DNA from: Protonemura montana
Lineage: Eukaryota > Arthropoda > Insecta > Plecoptera > Nemouridae
Assembly (NCBI GenBank): GCA_947568835.1
Contig: OX387605.1
Span: forward strand, 7,196,418-7,260,417
Reading direction: 5' to 3'
Length of the DNA: 64,000 nucleotides
Part shown: positions 26,827 through 37,700 of the stretch, in pieces
Position numbering within the stretch: the first letter of the stretch is position 1
Layout: the number at the start of each line of letters is the position of its first letter
Notes under the pieces: generated by a model
Told to the model about the DNA's origin: nothing
The model's input: the letters and a program-made list of their open reading frames with translations, nothing else
Databases searched by the model: none
Made by a program: the position numbers and the translations under genes

Positions 26827-26992
26827 CAAGAAGTTTGGGAAGCGTTAAGCTAATTCTTCCGTCAACATCAGTCCAATAAAAAAACACACAATCCTAATTA
26901 TTCCTTAAACAATCTAAACATTACAATGATCCATATCCCATGGCAATCAAAGTCAGTAAACATGAAACCGATGCAAGACTATAGAGTTTACA

Positions 26993-27427
26993 ATGGCACC
27001 TACCTTATCTGTTTGTAGCCAGATGGAGGAGAAACCATTAAGCAACGAGGAGACGTCTGCAGATCACAAATCGGCAACCGGTAAATCAGAGGAGAAAGTC
27101 GACGAGGGCGGCCAATTCTTGTGCTCTCAATGCAAACTTGAGGAACGTTTCGACTACAAGGGCACCAGGCCTGCATTCTCGAAGAAGATTGTGTTCCTTG
27201 AAGAGAGCTACCTGATGAAAGACCCGTTCTCCGGGCCAGACAAGCAGCAGTTCCTCTTGCTGGGTGCCGATTGTACTGTGTGTCGCAAAGCCGTGTGCCA
27301 AGCACAAGAGTGTAGCGTCTTCTACGCCAAAAGGTTTTGTATGATATGTGCCCTAAACAGACTGGGTGAGTTTCCCTCTCAGGTTCAAGGTAAATTAAAA
27401 AAGACACAAGCAACTAGAGCGTTTTGA
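26993..27427 (+). CDS. CDPF1: CDPF1-like, cysteine-rich DPF-motif protein
   Basis: A small conserved protein of unknown biochemical role, named for a cysteine-rich domain with a DPF motif. The frame gives 144 residues. The hallmark LEESYLMKDPF is at residues 69-79. Cysteines probably coordinating metal are C44/C47 (CSQC), C94/C97 (CTVC), C102, C107 and C116/C119 (CMIC), with SVFYAKRFC just before the last pair. Human CDPF1 is about 123 residues, and the extra length here is a variable N-terminus of about 40 residues. The start is uncertain. The first ATG is used, but a pyrimidine-rich TAG (ctgtttgtag) 8 bp later could be an acceptor that would move the start to the ATG at 27,023. It is tail-to-tail with RBM34. 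Confidence 0.88.
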   Translation: MAPTLSVCSQMEEKPLSNEETSADHKSATGKSEEKVDEGGQFLCSQCKLEERFDYKGTRPAFSKKIVFLEESYLMKDPFSGPDKQQFLLLGADCTVCRKAVCQAQECSVFYAKRFCMICALNRLGEFPSQVQGKLKKTQATRAF

Positions 27428-27542
27428 TTATGTGCATTTTTTTGTCGCAAATCTAAAATTAGTTGGGAGAATGTTATACGATATGTAGGTATTTTTTTAC
27501 CCATAATATATATTTAAAAATACCATTAGATGTCAGAGGTGT

Positions 27543-27548
27543 TTTATT
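27543..27548 (-). promoter_or_regulatory. RBM34 polyadenylation signal candidate
   Basis: TTTATT on the + strand reads AATAAA on the minus strand, 144 bp downstream of the RBM34 stop codon at 27,692-27,694. Confidence 0.5.
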
Positions 27549-27612
27549 CATCTATTTATAAAGCCAGTCACTAATTTCCACTTGTGTTCACATCCACAAT
27601 CTACCCTTTGTC

Positions 27613-27618
27613 AATAAA
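27613..27618 (+). promoter_or_regulatory. CDPF1 polyadenylation signal candidate
   Basis: AATAAA, 186 bp after the CDPF1 stop. It lies beyond the RBM34 signal on the other strand (27,543-27,548), so the two convergent 3' ends probably overlap by at least 70 bp. Confidence 0.5.
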
Positions 27619-27691
27619 TGATAAAAAAAAAGTAGACCAAGAGTCCCAGGGGAACAAGATCATTTACAATGTAATGTAAGTACATCCATTC

Positions 27692-29105
27692 CTACTGAGG
27701 CTTATTCTTCTTAACCTTTTGTTTCTTTTCTTGTGGTTTAGGGATTATGTGCAATTTGTTCAACATCTTTTTCTTTTGCAGCTCACCCTTGTTCTTCTTC
27801 TTTTTCTGTAAGAACCAAACAAATTAATCACGTTGTTGACAGAATGTGTTGCAATCATTAAAGTCAGTAAATCATGAAAGAGAAGAAAATATGGCTAATA
27901 TTGATGCAGCACCGTCGTAAAAAGCTTTGGCGAAACAATCAGAAAACACGTACCTTAGGCTTCTTCGACTTTACTTTTCCATTGATAACTTCTTGACCCT
28001 GAAATTCTGTGCCAGGCTCAGGCTTCTTTTTCTTCTTTTTTGCTTTCTTCACTTCACCGTCTTTACCAGCATTATTCTTTTTGTTGACTTTGACGCTCCC
28101 CTTCACTTTCTTATGACATCGCGTTACTCTGAGCGGTCGTTTACACAATTCCTCTCCATCGAGTTTCAAAGCCAGCTCGACTGATTGTGAATCTTCGAAA
28201 TTGACGTAGGCAAATCCCTTGCCCATTGAAGTCGCACTGTCGCGTATAAGCCTTATGCTGTCGATGTTTCCGCATGGTTCAAACAAGCGATGCAGCTCTT
28301 CTTCTTCAATGGAAAATGGGATGTTACCGACAAAAACTGCATTTTTTGGATTGTGCTGAGCTCCACCACCAGCTAGGTCTACTCGGACAGTGTGTTCTCT
28401 AACTACAGTTCCATTGAAAGTCAGTGCTTTTTTCGCAGACTCTGCCGTCTCAAAACGTACATACCCATTTATATTAGAACGTTCTGGGTGAAATTCCCTC
28501 CTCATTACAGCTACTTTTTTCGATGTTTTTGGATCAGCAACAGCAGCACATCTTAAGCGAACACTCTCAACTTTACCAAATTTCCTGAATATGTTGGCCA
28601 GGTTGAACTTTGTGATTTGATTACTAAGGTTGCCAACAAATATCGTCCGTATTTCTTGCTCTGGATCCAGCTCTCGCCTAACATTTTTCTCAGGCTCTTC
28701 AATTGAAACCCCCTTTTTCTTGAGTCGTTTTCTTGCATGCTTTGCGTTCTTATTGTCTTGGCTTTCCAACGTTGCAACATTGAATCCGTCAGGCTCTTTA
28801 TTATTTTCTAGTATCTGGGATTCCAAGACCTCATTGTCTGGGATTCCAAGGAATTCACCCACATTTTCACTGTCTTCTGGTGGCAAAGTTATCCGAACCT
28901 TTTTCTTCTTTTTAGAAATGTTTTCACCATCTACTACGGATTTCCGTTTCTTACTTTCCCTGTTGTCTTTGCTGACTGAAACTGAAGGCAAATCCTGGTA
29001 CTCGATTTTCATCTCCAATTTTTCATTTTTTGATTTTTTGTTCTTAGATGTGTGTGATCCAGAAATCATGTCTGCCAAACTCCCTACAGTGTATTCCACC
29101 ATCAT
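27692..29105 (-). CDS. RBM34: RBM34 / Nop12-like nucleolar RNA-binding protein
   Basis: Members of this family (yeast Nop12, human RBM34) act in the nucleolus in large-subunit rRNA maturation. There are two coding exons. Exon 1 is 27,954-29,105 (384 codons, ending at AAG|GTACGT) and exon 2 is 27,692-27,805 (after TTCTTACAG), separated by a 148-bp phase-0 intron. The total is 421 residues; human RBM34 is 430. RRM1 is at about 153-244 (RNP2 IFVGNL, then a long insert with MRREFHPERSNINGYVRF, typical of RBM34). RRM2 is at about 256-331 (VFVGNIPF, GKGFAYVNF). The N-terminus MMVEYTVGSLADMISG resembles the conserved start of the family. Lys-rich nuclear/nucleolar localisation stretches lie at 52-71, 119-131 and across the C-terminal tail. 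An acceptor (TTTCTATTACAG) 8 bp before the ATG implies a non-coding 5' exon. Continuing exon 1 without splicing would end the protein at a premature stop 4 codons into the intron. Confidence 0.93.
27806..27953 (-). other. RBM34 intron
   Basis: A 148-bp intron. Donor GTACGT reads at 27,953-27,948 and acceptor CAG at 27,808-27,806 (minus strand). Removing it joins the Lys-rich segments in frame (phase 0) and gives a natural basic C-terminus ending VKKNKPQ. Confidence 0.9.
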
Positions 29106-29639
29106 ACCGAGTTCTGTAATAGAAATTTAGAAACACATTTTTACAATAAGCATAGCTGCTCTTGAAATTTCTAGATCTGCATGAAGAAACCTATGGATTG
29201 TGTAACTATTTGAAGCTTTGGAAGAACTTGATTAATCTAAATCAACATTTAATTAAGTTAAAAATTCAGTCACTTGTCTAACATAACCTCTAAAATAACC
29301 GCAATATGCCTGTAACCAACAAAAAAACGATATAACATAGATATTTCACACTGATAAAAATGTTGCTGAATTAACTTACTCACATTAACATTAACAGAAA
29401 GCAAAAATAATTGTTTTATGATGAAGATAGTCGACAACGATCAATAACCATGCGGCAGGATCTTCGTCTATATCAATGCACCGCCTTGGCTGGCAAATCG
29501 TGAAGTACAGGCGGTGGCTCTCAGCTGTGTGTTCGAGCACGTTTTCGAGTGAGGAATTTCAAAGTGCTTGGTTTTAAGGTGTATTTAAGTTATTTCCCTT
29601 GGAAGTCATTCAATTTCGTTAAGAAAAGATAAATTGAAA
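29106..29639. promoter_or_regulatory. Putative bidirectional promoter between RBM34 and TTLL12
   Basis: 534 bp between divergent start codons. On the minus side a splice acceptor sits at 29,114 next to the RBM34 ATG, and GTGAGTAAGT-type donors occur near 29,375-29,384, so a 5' UTR intron is likely. On the plus side a TCAGCTGTGTG segment at about 29,521 resembles an initiator, and an AAAATGG start context follows. No TATA box is evident. Exact start sites are inference. Confidence 0.45.
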
Positions 29640-31505
29640 ATGGAAAATGGATATTTACCTTATTCAACTTTTTTGGCATACCACAAAGCACAACTAGACC
29701 TTTCTGGTGTTCCGGTACATTTCTGGGAGGTCCTCGCCAAGAAACTCACGGAACAAATCTTTGATGCTGGAAATGTATTCACTTTCCTTCCACTAGAGAA
29801 AGATGAAGGAGAAAATGGACCAGCGTATGCAGTCCACACATTGACTGACATTAATAAGGATGATCATAACCACATATATTTGATCGATCATGCTTGGACG
29901 TACCGAGTGAGTGGTGCTAAGCGACAGTTGCGAGAAATTCCTCAGCTTGTCGGCCGAATGGCTTCACTTATGGGAATTGATAACTCGAGCGCTTCACCCA
30001 GTGAGCTTGTTGATTCGGTTTTTGATGCGATGTGGAAGTACAACCGTACATACTCTTTAAATGGGTTATCTGTTGACATCGAAGACCGTATGCCTGTCTG
30101 GTATGTAATGGATGAAGTTGGATCTGCGATTAGGCACTCTGATCAGCCTAACTTCCGTGCAGTGCCACTTGTTCACATCCCTGAACAAGTTGCATACACT
30201 TTGTTATTCCCAATCAGAGACATTGGAGAAGGGGAGGAAGTTACTAGAGACTTTTTGGAGGGACAGGTAAATGACATTGAAATGAGAAAAGCTTTACTGC
30301 TACCTTGGTATCCACACTCTTTCCTCTCACAGGATTTCAATCTCGAGGAGCCCGACGAGAATTACTTCCTTGATGGTCATGTTAAGGAATCCCTTCCCAA
30401 TATATCAGCGCTGACCGAAAGTCTAATACTAAGAGATCCCAATGTTAAGCTTAAAGTTTATTCAGAATATAGATTCATAAACGATCACCTCAATCACCCT
30501 GGATTTGAAATTGTCTTTGATGATACCGAAGCTGATATCCTGTGGACGATGACTCACTTCAAATTATTCGAAGAGTTCAGCGAGCAGTGTCCCTGGAAAT
30601 TTATCAACCAATTTCCATTTGAGAATGTAATAACCATCAAAGACCTTCTCAGCATCGTTTCCCGACGGAACAGCGGTGATCCAAGCTACGATGTGGATAC
30701 ATTGGAGACACTTCCCATTTGGCTTCCTTCTACCTTTAACTTGAAGACAGAACTGATTCAATTTGTCAGCTACTTCCAGCATCGGGAAGAAAAAGGCTTA
30801 GGAAATTATTGGATTATTAAGCCATGGAATCTTGCTAGAGGTCTCGATACCCACATCACCAATAATCTGAATTTCATCCTAAAACTTTTCTTCAGCGGAC
30901 CAAAGATTGTGCAAAAATATATTGAACGCCCAGTTCTCTTCACTCGTCCCGACATTGGTGGAGTGAAATTCGACATCCGATACGTTATCTTGTTAAAAAG
31001 CGTCTCGCCTTTGGAAGTATTCGTGTATCGTAATTTCTTTCTTCGTTTCGCCAACCATGAGTTTGGTCTGGTAGACTTCGATGACTATGAAAAACATTTT
31101 ACAGTTATGAACTACCAAGAAGATACACCCCTATGCCGCCTTCTGTGCCACGAGTATGTAGAGCAGTTCGAAGAACAGTATCCGGGTTCAAGGTGGAAGG
31201 ACGTCGAAACAAAGATCTTTTCAATGCTGCTTGAAGTCATGGAGGCAGCTGTGAGCAAGCCTGCACCGCGAGGCATCGTTCATTCACCGCAATCGCGAGC
31301 CCTTTATGCCGCGGACATAATGCTGGCCTGGCGAACGGACCGAGACGGAGTGGAAGAAATGCAGCCTAAACTATTGGAAATCAACTGGACACCTGACTGC
31401 AAAAGAGCGTGCGATTATTATCCGGATTTCTACAACGATATCTTTGCTTTGCTATTCATGGGCCATGAAAAGCCAGAGGTGTTTGAGAAACTTACTAAAT
31501 TGTAG
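29640..31505 (+). CDS. TTLL12: TTLL12, tubulin-tyrosine-ligase-like protein
   Basis: TTLL12 is the family member with an N-terminal SET-like region joined to a C-terminal TTL (ATP-grasp-like) domain. Human TTLL12 is linked to tubulin detyrosination state and histone H4K20 methylation, and its own ligase activity is in doubt. The frame is intronless, and the first ATG lies 6 bp inside the longest open frame, giving 621 residues (human 644). The N-terminal half carries VHFWEVLAKKLTEQIFDAG and a SET-like segment ending EGEEVTRDFLEGQ. The TTL half has KPWNLARG at 394-401, VQKYIERPVLF at 424-434, KFDIRYVILL at 443-452 and EINWTPDC at 580-587. These correspond to the nucleotide- and metal-binding strands of the family. 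The canonical KP-x3-xGxGI loop is replaced by KPWNLARGLD, as expected for TTLL12. Start context AAAATGG is good. Confidence 0.94.
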   Translation: MENGYLPYSTFLAYHKAQLDLSGVPVHFWEVLAKKLTEQIFDAGNVFTFLPLEKDEGENGPAYAVHTLTDINKDDHNHIYLIDHAWTYRVSGAKRQLREIPQLVGRMASLMGIDNSSASPSELVDSVFDAMWKYNRTYSLNGLSVDIEDRMPVWYVMDEVGSAIRHSDQPNFRAVPLVHIPEQVAYTLLFPIRDIGEGEEVTRDFLEGQVNDIEMRKALLLPWYPHSFLSQDFNLEEPDENYFLDGHVKESLPNISALTESLILRDPNVKLKVYSEYRFINDHLNHPGFEIVFDDTEADILWTMTHFKLFEEFSEQCPWKFINQFPFENVITIKDLLSIVSRRNSGDPSYDVDTLETLPIWLPSTFNLKTELIQFVSYFQHREEKGLGNYWIIKPWNLARGLDTHITNNLNFILKLFFSGPKIVQKYIERPVLFTRPDIGGVKFDIRYVILLKSVSPLEVFVYRNFFLRFANHEFGLVDFDDYEKHFTVMNYQEDTPLCRLLCHEYVEQFEEQYPGSRWKDVETKIFSMLLEVMEAAVSKPAPRGIVHSPQSRALYAADIMLAWRTDRDGVEEMQPKLLEINWTPDCKRACDYYPDFYNDIFALLFMGHEKPEVFEKLTKL

Positions 31506-33854
31506 TGTGTGTGAAAAGGTCAACTTCTGGCTAAATTGTGTTGTTTTTGGTGAATTAACAAGCTTTTCATGCACTCATTATACCTGATTCATACCTGTCT
31601 GTAAGTGGATGCTTTCCCTTCTATTCTGCATTTATACCAGTCATTTTTTCATTGTGTCAAAGTGGCATACATTTTTGTATTATTCTGTGTTTGTGTTTTT
31701 TTTTTGTATGAGAAGGATTGAACTGCCAGTCATTACACCTAAGTAGTACCTACAATGTATTTCTATTTGTAGGGAAAGATCAATTAGGTTTACCTAATCT
31801 AATGTTTTTTTTTAAACAAGTTGTATTCTACTGGATTGGTGACATGCCGAGTGCTAAAAGATCGAAACTCCATAAACCTGTTTATGTATAGGCATTTACA
31901 CATTTAATTTGTATAACACTATATAGTAACTATTCCTAAAATTATAACAATTTCCTTTCTACATTAAAAATGATTTGCTATTTATATACAATTCCGTCCT
32001 TTTATATTCCGCCTTTCATTTGATGAAAATATTCACTGCAGTCCATTTCCACGCAATTCATAGGTTTCAGATAGAGCAAGCAGTGAAAACAGACCTTTGA
32101 TAAGCAAAGTACATGGAGAAAGTCACTGCTCTATCACGGAGAAGGAACACAAGATGATATCAATATTACCTGCTTGTTCATTCTCATTGATCTAAACAGT
32201 TATAAGTTTAGTGAAATCATTCATACAGTAAATGGGTTGGTCTTTTAATAATTATGCTCAAATTATGGGAAGACTGAAGCTATTTACATTGCCGTTGCAA
32301 TGGGTAAGTTGGAAGTCTGGGTTTTAAACATTGACATATCAGGTTGTATCTTTTAAGTCACAAGTACACCAATATCTGCAGATTGAGTGATATGAGATGA
32401 GATTAGAAAATGTGGCAGTAAATGCCAGAAGCATTGAGTAAAAACCGCTGCACCTACTTCCAAAGAAAAGCCTAACCTACAGTAGGTAGTTATCGTAGTG
32501 TAGAATTATTTCCTGGTGATTAAGTATCTAATACTTAAGGAAATTGATAACATTACGTATCGATCGTGCATTTTTGGCATTTGCGGGGGCGATGCAACGG
32601 GAAAGAATTGCGTCCTTTTTCCAAGAAGACATCTTGAGCAGGAACCAATTGGCACAGCGAAAATATAAATATCGTAAAAATTGGCGCACCTACCAAAATG
32701 GTAGTACTTCTTATCATTTTATAATATTCATTATGTTTTAGAAATTATTACGCCTCTTTTTGAAAGGTCATAAAACAAATAAATGTTTCTGACTGCATTT
32801 CAATAACTTACAAAATTATTGTTTGAAATTTAAGATTGGTTTCGTCTATCGATTATAACCGACCTAACAATGATTATTTTCTTTACGACAAATGTGATAA
32901 TAAATATTCCTATCAACAAGAGAGAGAGAGAGAGAGAGCAATAATTTATGTTTAAAATATTATTTATTACGATTATAGATATGTTTAATTCGATATAATA
33001 TCCAAAAAGTTATATAGGGTCTAAAAAAATTGTCATTTGGCATGATGTATAAGCTATCATTGGAAATATTTTTTAATTTAAATTTTTTTGTTTTGGGCAC
33101 GTTTACATCAACGCATCATTGATTTAACGTCGTATCGTCGAAGCATTGCAACTAAAATCCTATCCATCGATTTACACAAAAATTGTTTGCATCTATCATA
33201 ATAAATATAACATTCAACACAGTTTAGCTCTACAGCTCTAAAACAACTTATAACAATATTAGACTATAATATGGACGATATTCAACATTTAGCCTTAATC
33301 TATCGTATTTTTCTATTTGTTTTTACATTGAAAATTTTCAAAATATTTATCAAATTCACGAGACATGCCCTCGAAATCAACTATCTACAACTAAATTCTA
33401 CCTACCTTACCAAGTAACATACACATTTCAGTTCTATTCTAGCACCTCCAGCCACTCAGTTCGGCTCCTTCATCTTCAATTTCCAATGATCACAATCAAT
33501 TCTATAGGACGTAGGCCAACGTTGAAGTATTTGTAAACCCCATTTTTTTCCATCGGAGAGACTGCACCCGGAGTTTTTTTCCTGGCCAGCTGACATCCTC
33601 TTTCCAGCCGAGCTCGTCATTTGTGTAAGCTTCGCTTGTCTTCGAATGTAATTGCATTTCTCGATGCCCCCAGCAAAAGTAATTGCTGATTTCTCCCTTG
33701 ACACGGGTGTCCCTCCTCACACCCCTTCGTTCACGTCGGAATCTCAATAAGCAGACGCTCGCCTCATTAACTCTTGAGCGACACTCTCATTCCGGCCGAC
33801 TTAAAAATTCAAGTCAATTCATGTCGCCATTTCACGACGAACTTTTCATCAATC
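31506..33854. other. 3' flank of TTLL12 and of the convergent NLR-like gene
   Basis: 2.35 kb of AT-rich sequence with no supportable coding region. TTLL12 and the NLR-like gene point toward each other here. AATAAA on the plus strand occurs at 32,778-32,783 and 32,899-32,904. On the minus strand AATAAA reads at 32,968-32,963, with an ATTAAA variant at 33,077-33,072. These are possible 3' ends, but the distances of about 0.8-1.3 kb make them uncertain. Confidence 0.5.
32919..32938. repeat. AG dinucleotide microsatellite
   Basis: Ten uninterrupted AG units in the region between TTLL12 and the NLR-like gene. Confidence 0.95.
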
Positions 33855-34730
33855 TCATTCTTTTAGCGACGTGAATCTCCGAAATTTCCCCCTCAGCTTG
33901 TGATTCTTCATCAGTCGATGTATTCTAAGATTGCAGCTGGGCCCGCCCATATAAATGACCTCGACCTTGTTCCCCTCCTCGGCGACAGCGACTAGCGTCT
34001 TGACGGCCTCAGAGCCCACGTCTTTGGCCGTCAGCTCGAGCACCGTCCCGGGGAATCGGTCCCGTATGCACTTGGCAAGCGACGCCGCTTGGCCCGTCGT
34101 CAGCGCCACCCCCACCATGCTCAGCCAAGACAAGTAGCTGAGATTAGCGACCACCGTTTGCAAAAACAGATGCTCGAGAGCACCCTTGTGGGAGCCATCC
34201 GTAACGCCAAGCCCATTCACTTTCAGATAACTCAGCGAACACGTCTTCAGAGCCCTGCCCATAGAGCGCAAAGTTCGTTCGGAATCTTCCAGACAAATCT
34301 TCCAGTGGCTCATCTTCAGGCTCTGTAACGTTCGGAAGCTAGTCGACAAAGTCTGGAAGAATGAAATCAAAACTTTATCGTCGATGAGCAATGGATTGCT
34401 GTTCGCCGAGCCCGATGTGTTTTTGTCTAGGCTGAGATCTAGATCGCTGAGATGGGAGAATCCTTTGAGAAACGGAAGCAAGTGCGGCCCTCTGAGCGCC
34501 ATTCGGTCGTTGACGGTGACCTGGAAGCCACCGAGACGCAGGAAGACGACGGACGGACACTGGAAGTCTGGCAGGAAGGTGAGCATCTCGGCCACCGAGT
34601 CGTCGTGTCGGCCTAGGCGAGAGAGACGACCGTCGTGTATGGCGAGGTGGAGACGGCAATTGGCAAGCACCAGGTCGCGAACGGAGGTCGTCTGCAGGAA
34701 GACCAGGAAGACGGCCAGCGAACCTTCCTC
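33855..34730 (-). CDS. NLR-like terminal exon: C-terminal LRRs and stop
   Basis: 291 codons and a TGA stop, after acceptor CTTGTGATGCAG. LRR strands are visible as VRDLVLANCRL, VVFLRLGGFQV, LSDLDLSLDKN, LQSLKMSHWKI, LSYLKVNGLGV and LSWLSMVGVAL. It ends in a basic tail (RIHRLMKNHKLRGKFRRFTSLKE) with no membrane anchor or recognisable extra domain. Confidence 0.85.
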   Translation of the reverse strand, partial: EEGSLAVFLVFLQTTSVRDLVLANCRLHLAIHDGRLSRLGRHDDSVAEMLTFLPDFQCPSVVFLRLGGFQVTVNDRMALRGPHLLPFLKGFSHLSDLDLSLDKNTSGSANSNPLLIDDKVLISFFQTLSTSFRTLQSLKMSHWKICLEDSERTLRSMGRALKTCSLSYLKVNGLGVTDGSHKGALEHLFLQTVVANLSYLSWLSMVGVALTTGQAASLAKCIRDRFPGTVLELTAKDVGSEAVKTLVAVAEEGNKVEVIYMGGPSCNLRIHRLMKNHKLRGKFRRFTSLKE

Positions 34731-37700
34731 CTGCATCACAAGAAGATAATCACGGTGATTAGCGAGCGGGCGGTCACGATCTTGAGATGATGGAACGTAC
34801 AATCTAATGAAAACTAAGACAACATCTTAATGATGTGATGGTTCAACAACCGATCCCCTCGGGAGAGATGCGAGGCACCAAAATTAAAACTAAAAACAAA
34901 AAACAGGTGGCGCATACACGAAGATAATGATCGCACACGATATGTAGTCTAGTACAAATTATTAATTTGGAATTCAGCGTGCGTATCATTTTGGTAGGAA
35001 AACATTTGAGCAATTTTTTGCTACACAGATAGAATGACCTATGTGATTCCACCTAGATACGCGTAGAGTTGAAATCTACAGGAGGCATCTCTATTCAGTA
35101 TGCAGACGTCCAGTAAATCATCACACTGGGCACCTACATGTTCAAGCTATTGTCCATGGTTGGCCGCCAACGACAGGTCTCAGGGCTGATTCAGCGATAA
35201 GCCTTGGCCGAAACAACCGAGATAAACGCGTGCCTCAAAGCTACTGGTCTGGAATTATGCAGTATCAACAGATCGCAATTGCTGCCATGGTACCATCTCA
35301 ACAACCGAGGCAAAAGCACATAGATCATGTCAGTGGTGGAACTCGGGGAAGCTCTGGACATACATCTGTGACCCCCATGGCACCCCCGCCCACCCACCAA
35401 GGCATTGCCTGAGGCCAAGCACCTCAATAAATCCGCATGCAAACAAAAGGATTGGGGCAAAATTTATTTATGAACAAGCTTAACACGTTATTCCAATTCG
35501 AATACACTCGGACGCCTCCATATGCATGAAATTAGTGTTTGGTTTTGGAGTGGCATTACTTCTTCACATCGTTGTACTTCACGACTTAAGTCGCTCTAAG
35601 AGAAATACAATGAGTGATGAAGACTGCTGACAAATAATGAATACAACAATTCATTGTTAACGAGCAAGACTATGGATGAAATTTAACATGAAGTTCGCAA
35701 GGGAGGCTCTGAATCTTTGAAATGACGAGAAATTTGCACAACTATTGTCGGACCGTTTCTGGTCTTCATTCGCAGTAGTGTCACGCCACTGGCTGCCGTT
35801 CTGCTATCCCATCTCATCACGGTGGAGGTTTCATCCCGACAGTCATTCTGCTAGATATTCCCATACATATTCCAAGTCAAACATTCCAACTAGACCACAG
35901 GTTCCTGCGCGGCGTCGATATGGGAAGCATACGTGACTGTTCCCCTTTATCTTTGATCCAGGCTTTAGCATCGGGAATGAAAGTAAAGCCTCACACCGGC
36001 ACCAAGAGCAGGTTCCTGACAGACGGCTCGGCCGATAGACTGACACACTGATGCTCCACCACCCGGTCTCGTTATTTCCGAAAAAAGATATCCGTGCTGC
36101 GATTGAATCTGCGAAAAATATATCTTTTTCCATCAACGACACGATGTCAGCACTAGCTAGGGAGAAACGGATATTCAACACTTTATCATAAACTGGCTTC
36201 GACGGGTGAATATGTGCTGCATTGCGAGTGACTCGTTCCACGTGACACTTGAGCCATGTACCACTTGCGCTGTGGAGAGATGCGATTACGCAAAAGCAAA
36301 TCTCATCAGCCAGCAATCCAGGGGTGTTACTGCATCGTACATGGCCACATTTCGGTTGTCACTGCAGCAACCTCATCCGATAATTTGATTCCAAATGCCA
36401 ATTTCGCGAATTCATCTGTAATTCCGATCGGTAATCTGTTGCAAATCGATGTCACGCAACGACCAATCAATCAGCGTGAAACAAAACAGCGAACGAGTTG
36501 GAGAACTGGGCACTAGGTCGGCTGTCGTTGCAGTTGCCGTAGGTGATTGGCGATCGGGGGCGGGTGACGGGGGTGTGATAGCCAGTGATACAAAATGTCC
36601 ATCAAAACCTTGACAGGAAATGGAGCTGTCAGGTAAACAGGAAATGTGAAGCCTATGTTCATCAGCTTCAAAGCCACGTAATGGTAAATATTGGACGAAG
36701 TTACTCGATACATTTTACAACCCCCACCATGCCCAATCTACCGCAGTGCACGAAAACAGATTATCTGTTGATTTTAATCACTATGTCGAAACGGGATTTG
36801 TACGATTGACAACTAACATGTTGTGTCATTAATGGTTGAAGATATAACTCTGTGATATAACTTTGAAATATTTCTAACGAGTGAGCGTTTTCACGATTTT
36901 GTCAAGAATTTCAATAAAGACCCAGATTTCATTTCCACCGGGAATCGAATAAAAAGGTTTTAGAGACATTAAGTATTCCATCCCCTCCCCCCCACCCCCT
37001 TCCACAACCCCTATATTTACCGAGTGCTGAAAGTATTCACAGTAAACTTTATCTACTCCGCTTCCGATTGACATTTGAAAATAAGCCCCAAGCGACGTTT
37101 CTTTGCGAGTATTGACGCACGGTGCTCTTTACAGAGATACTGCATCGTGTTTTACTTTTAACCCCGTGAACATCTGGAGAGACATTGACAGAGTTCCTAA
37201 AAAGAACAAAATTGAGATGTGACTAGCGACGCGAAAAGAGCGCGACTCACCTCAATGCGAAACGTCCATCCATCAAGACTAAGCAGACGGAGACTCGAGT
37301 TCTTTGCCAGCGATTGACAGACTAGTTGAGTTGGCCCATCCTCGAGGATCAACCGCTGAGACCCAAGATCCAGAAGCTGCAGCGACGTGTTGTCCGCGAG
37401 GCCCAGCAAGACGGGCAGGACCTCACCGAGTCGGGTCCCCCCTTCGAGCCTGAGCGCGTCCAAACACAAGGATCTCCTCACCGTCTCGCCCAAGCATAGC
37501 GCGTCCTCCGCTTCCAAGATGCACTTGGACACGTTCAAACTCCGCAGTTTACAGTTCGGGTCCCGCGCCGCTTCGAAAACGTCGTGGAATCCTGAGCCAG
37601 AGTGTGCTGCTGGATCGCACGCGGGTAGAGGATGGAATAGTCTTTGGAAGAGCACTGAGTCCGAGTTTCTTTTGCTGTCGCCGCCGTTGCCATACCCGTC

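Noticed and set aside
28630..29130. 166-codon plus-strand frame opposite RBM34
   Set aside because: Shadow of the Lys/Glu-rich RBM34 coding strand (Phe/Ser/Leu-rich antisense).
29634..29639. Start of TTLL12 at TTG (29,634)
   Set aside because: TTG is not a normal initiator here. The ATG 6 bp later has a good AAAATGG context and matches the family start.
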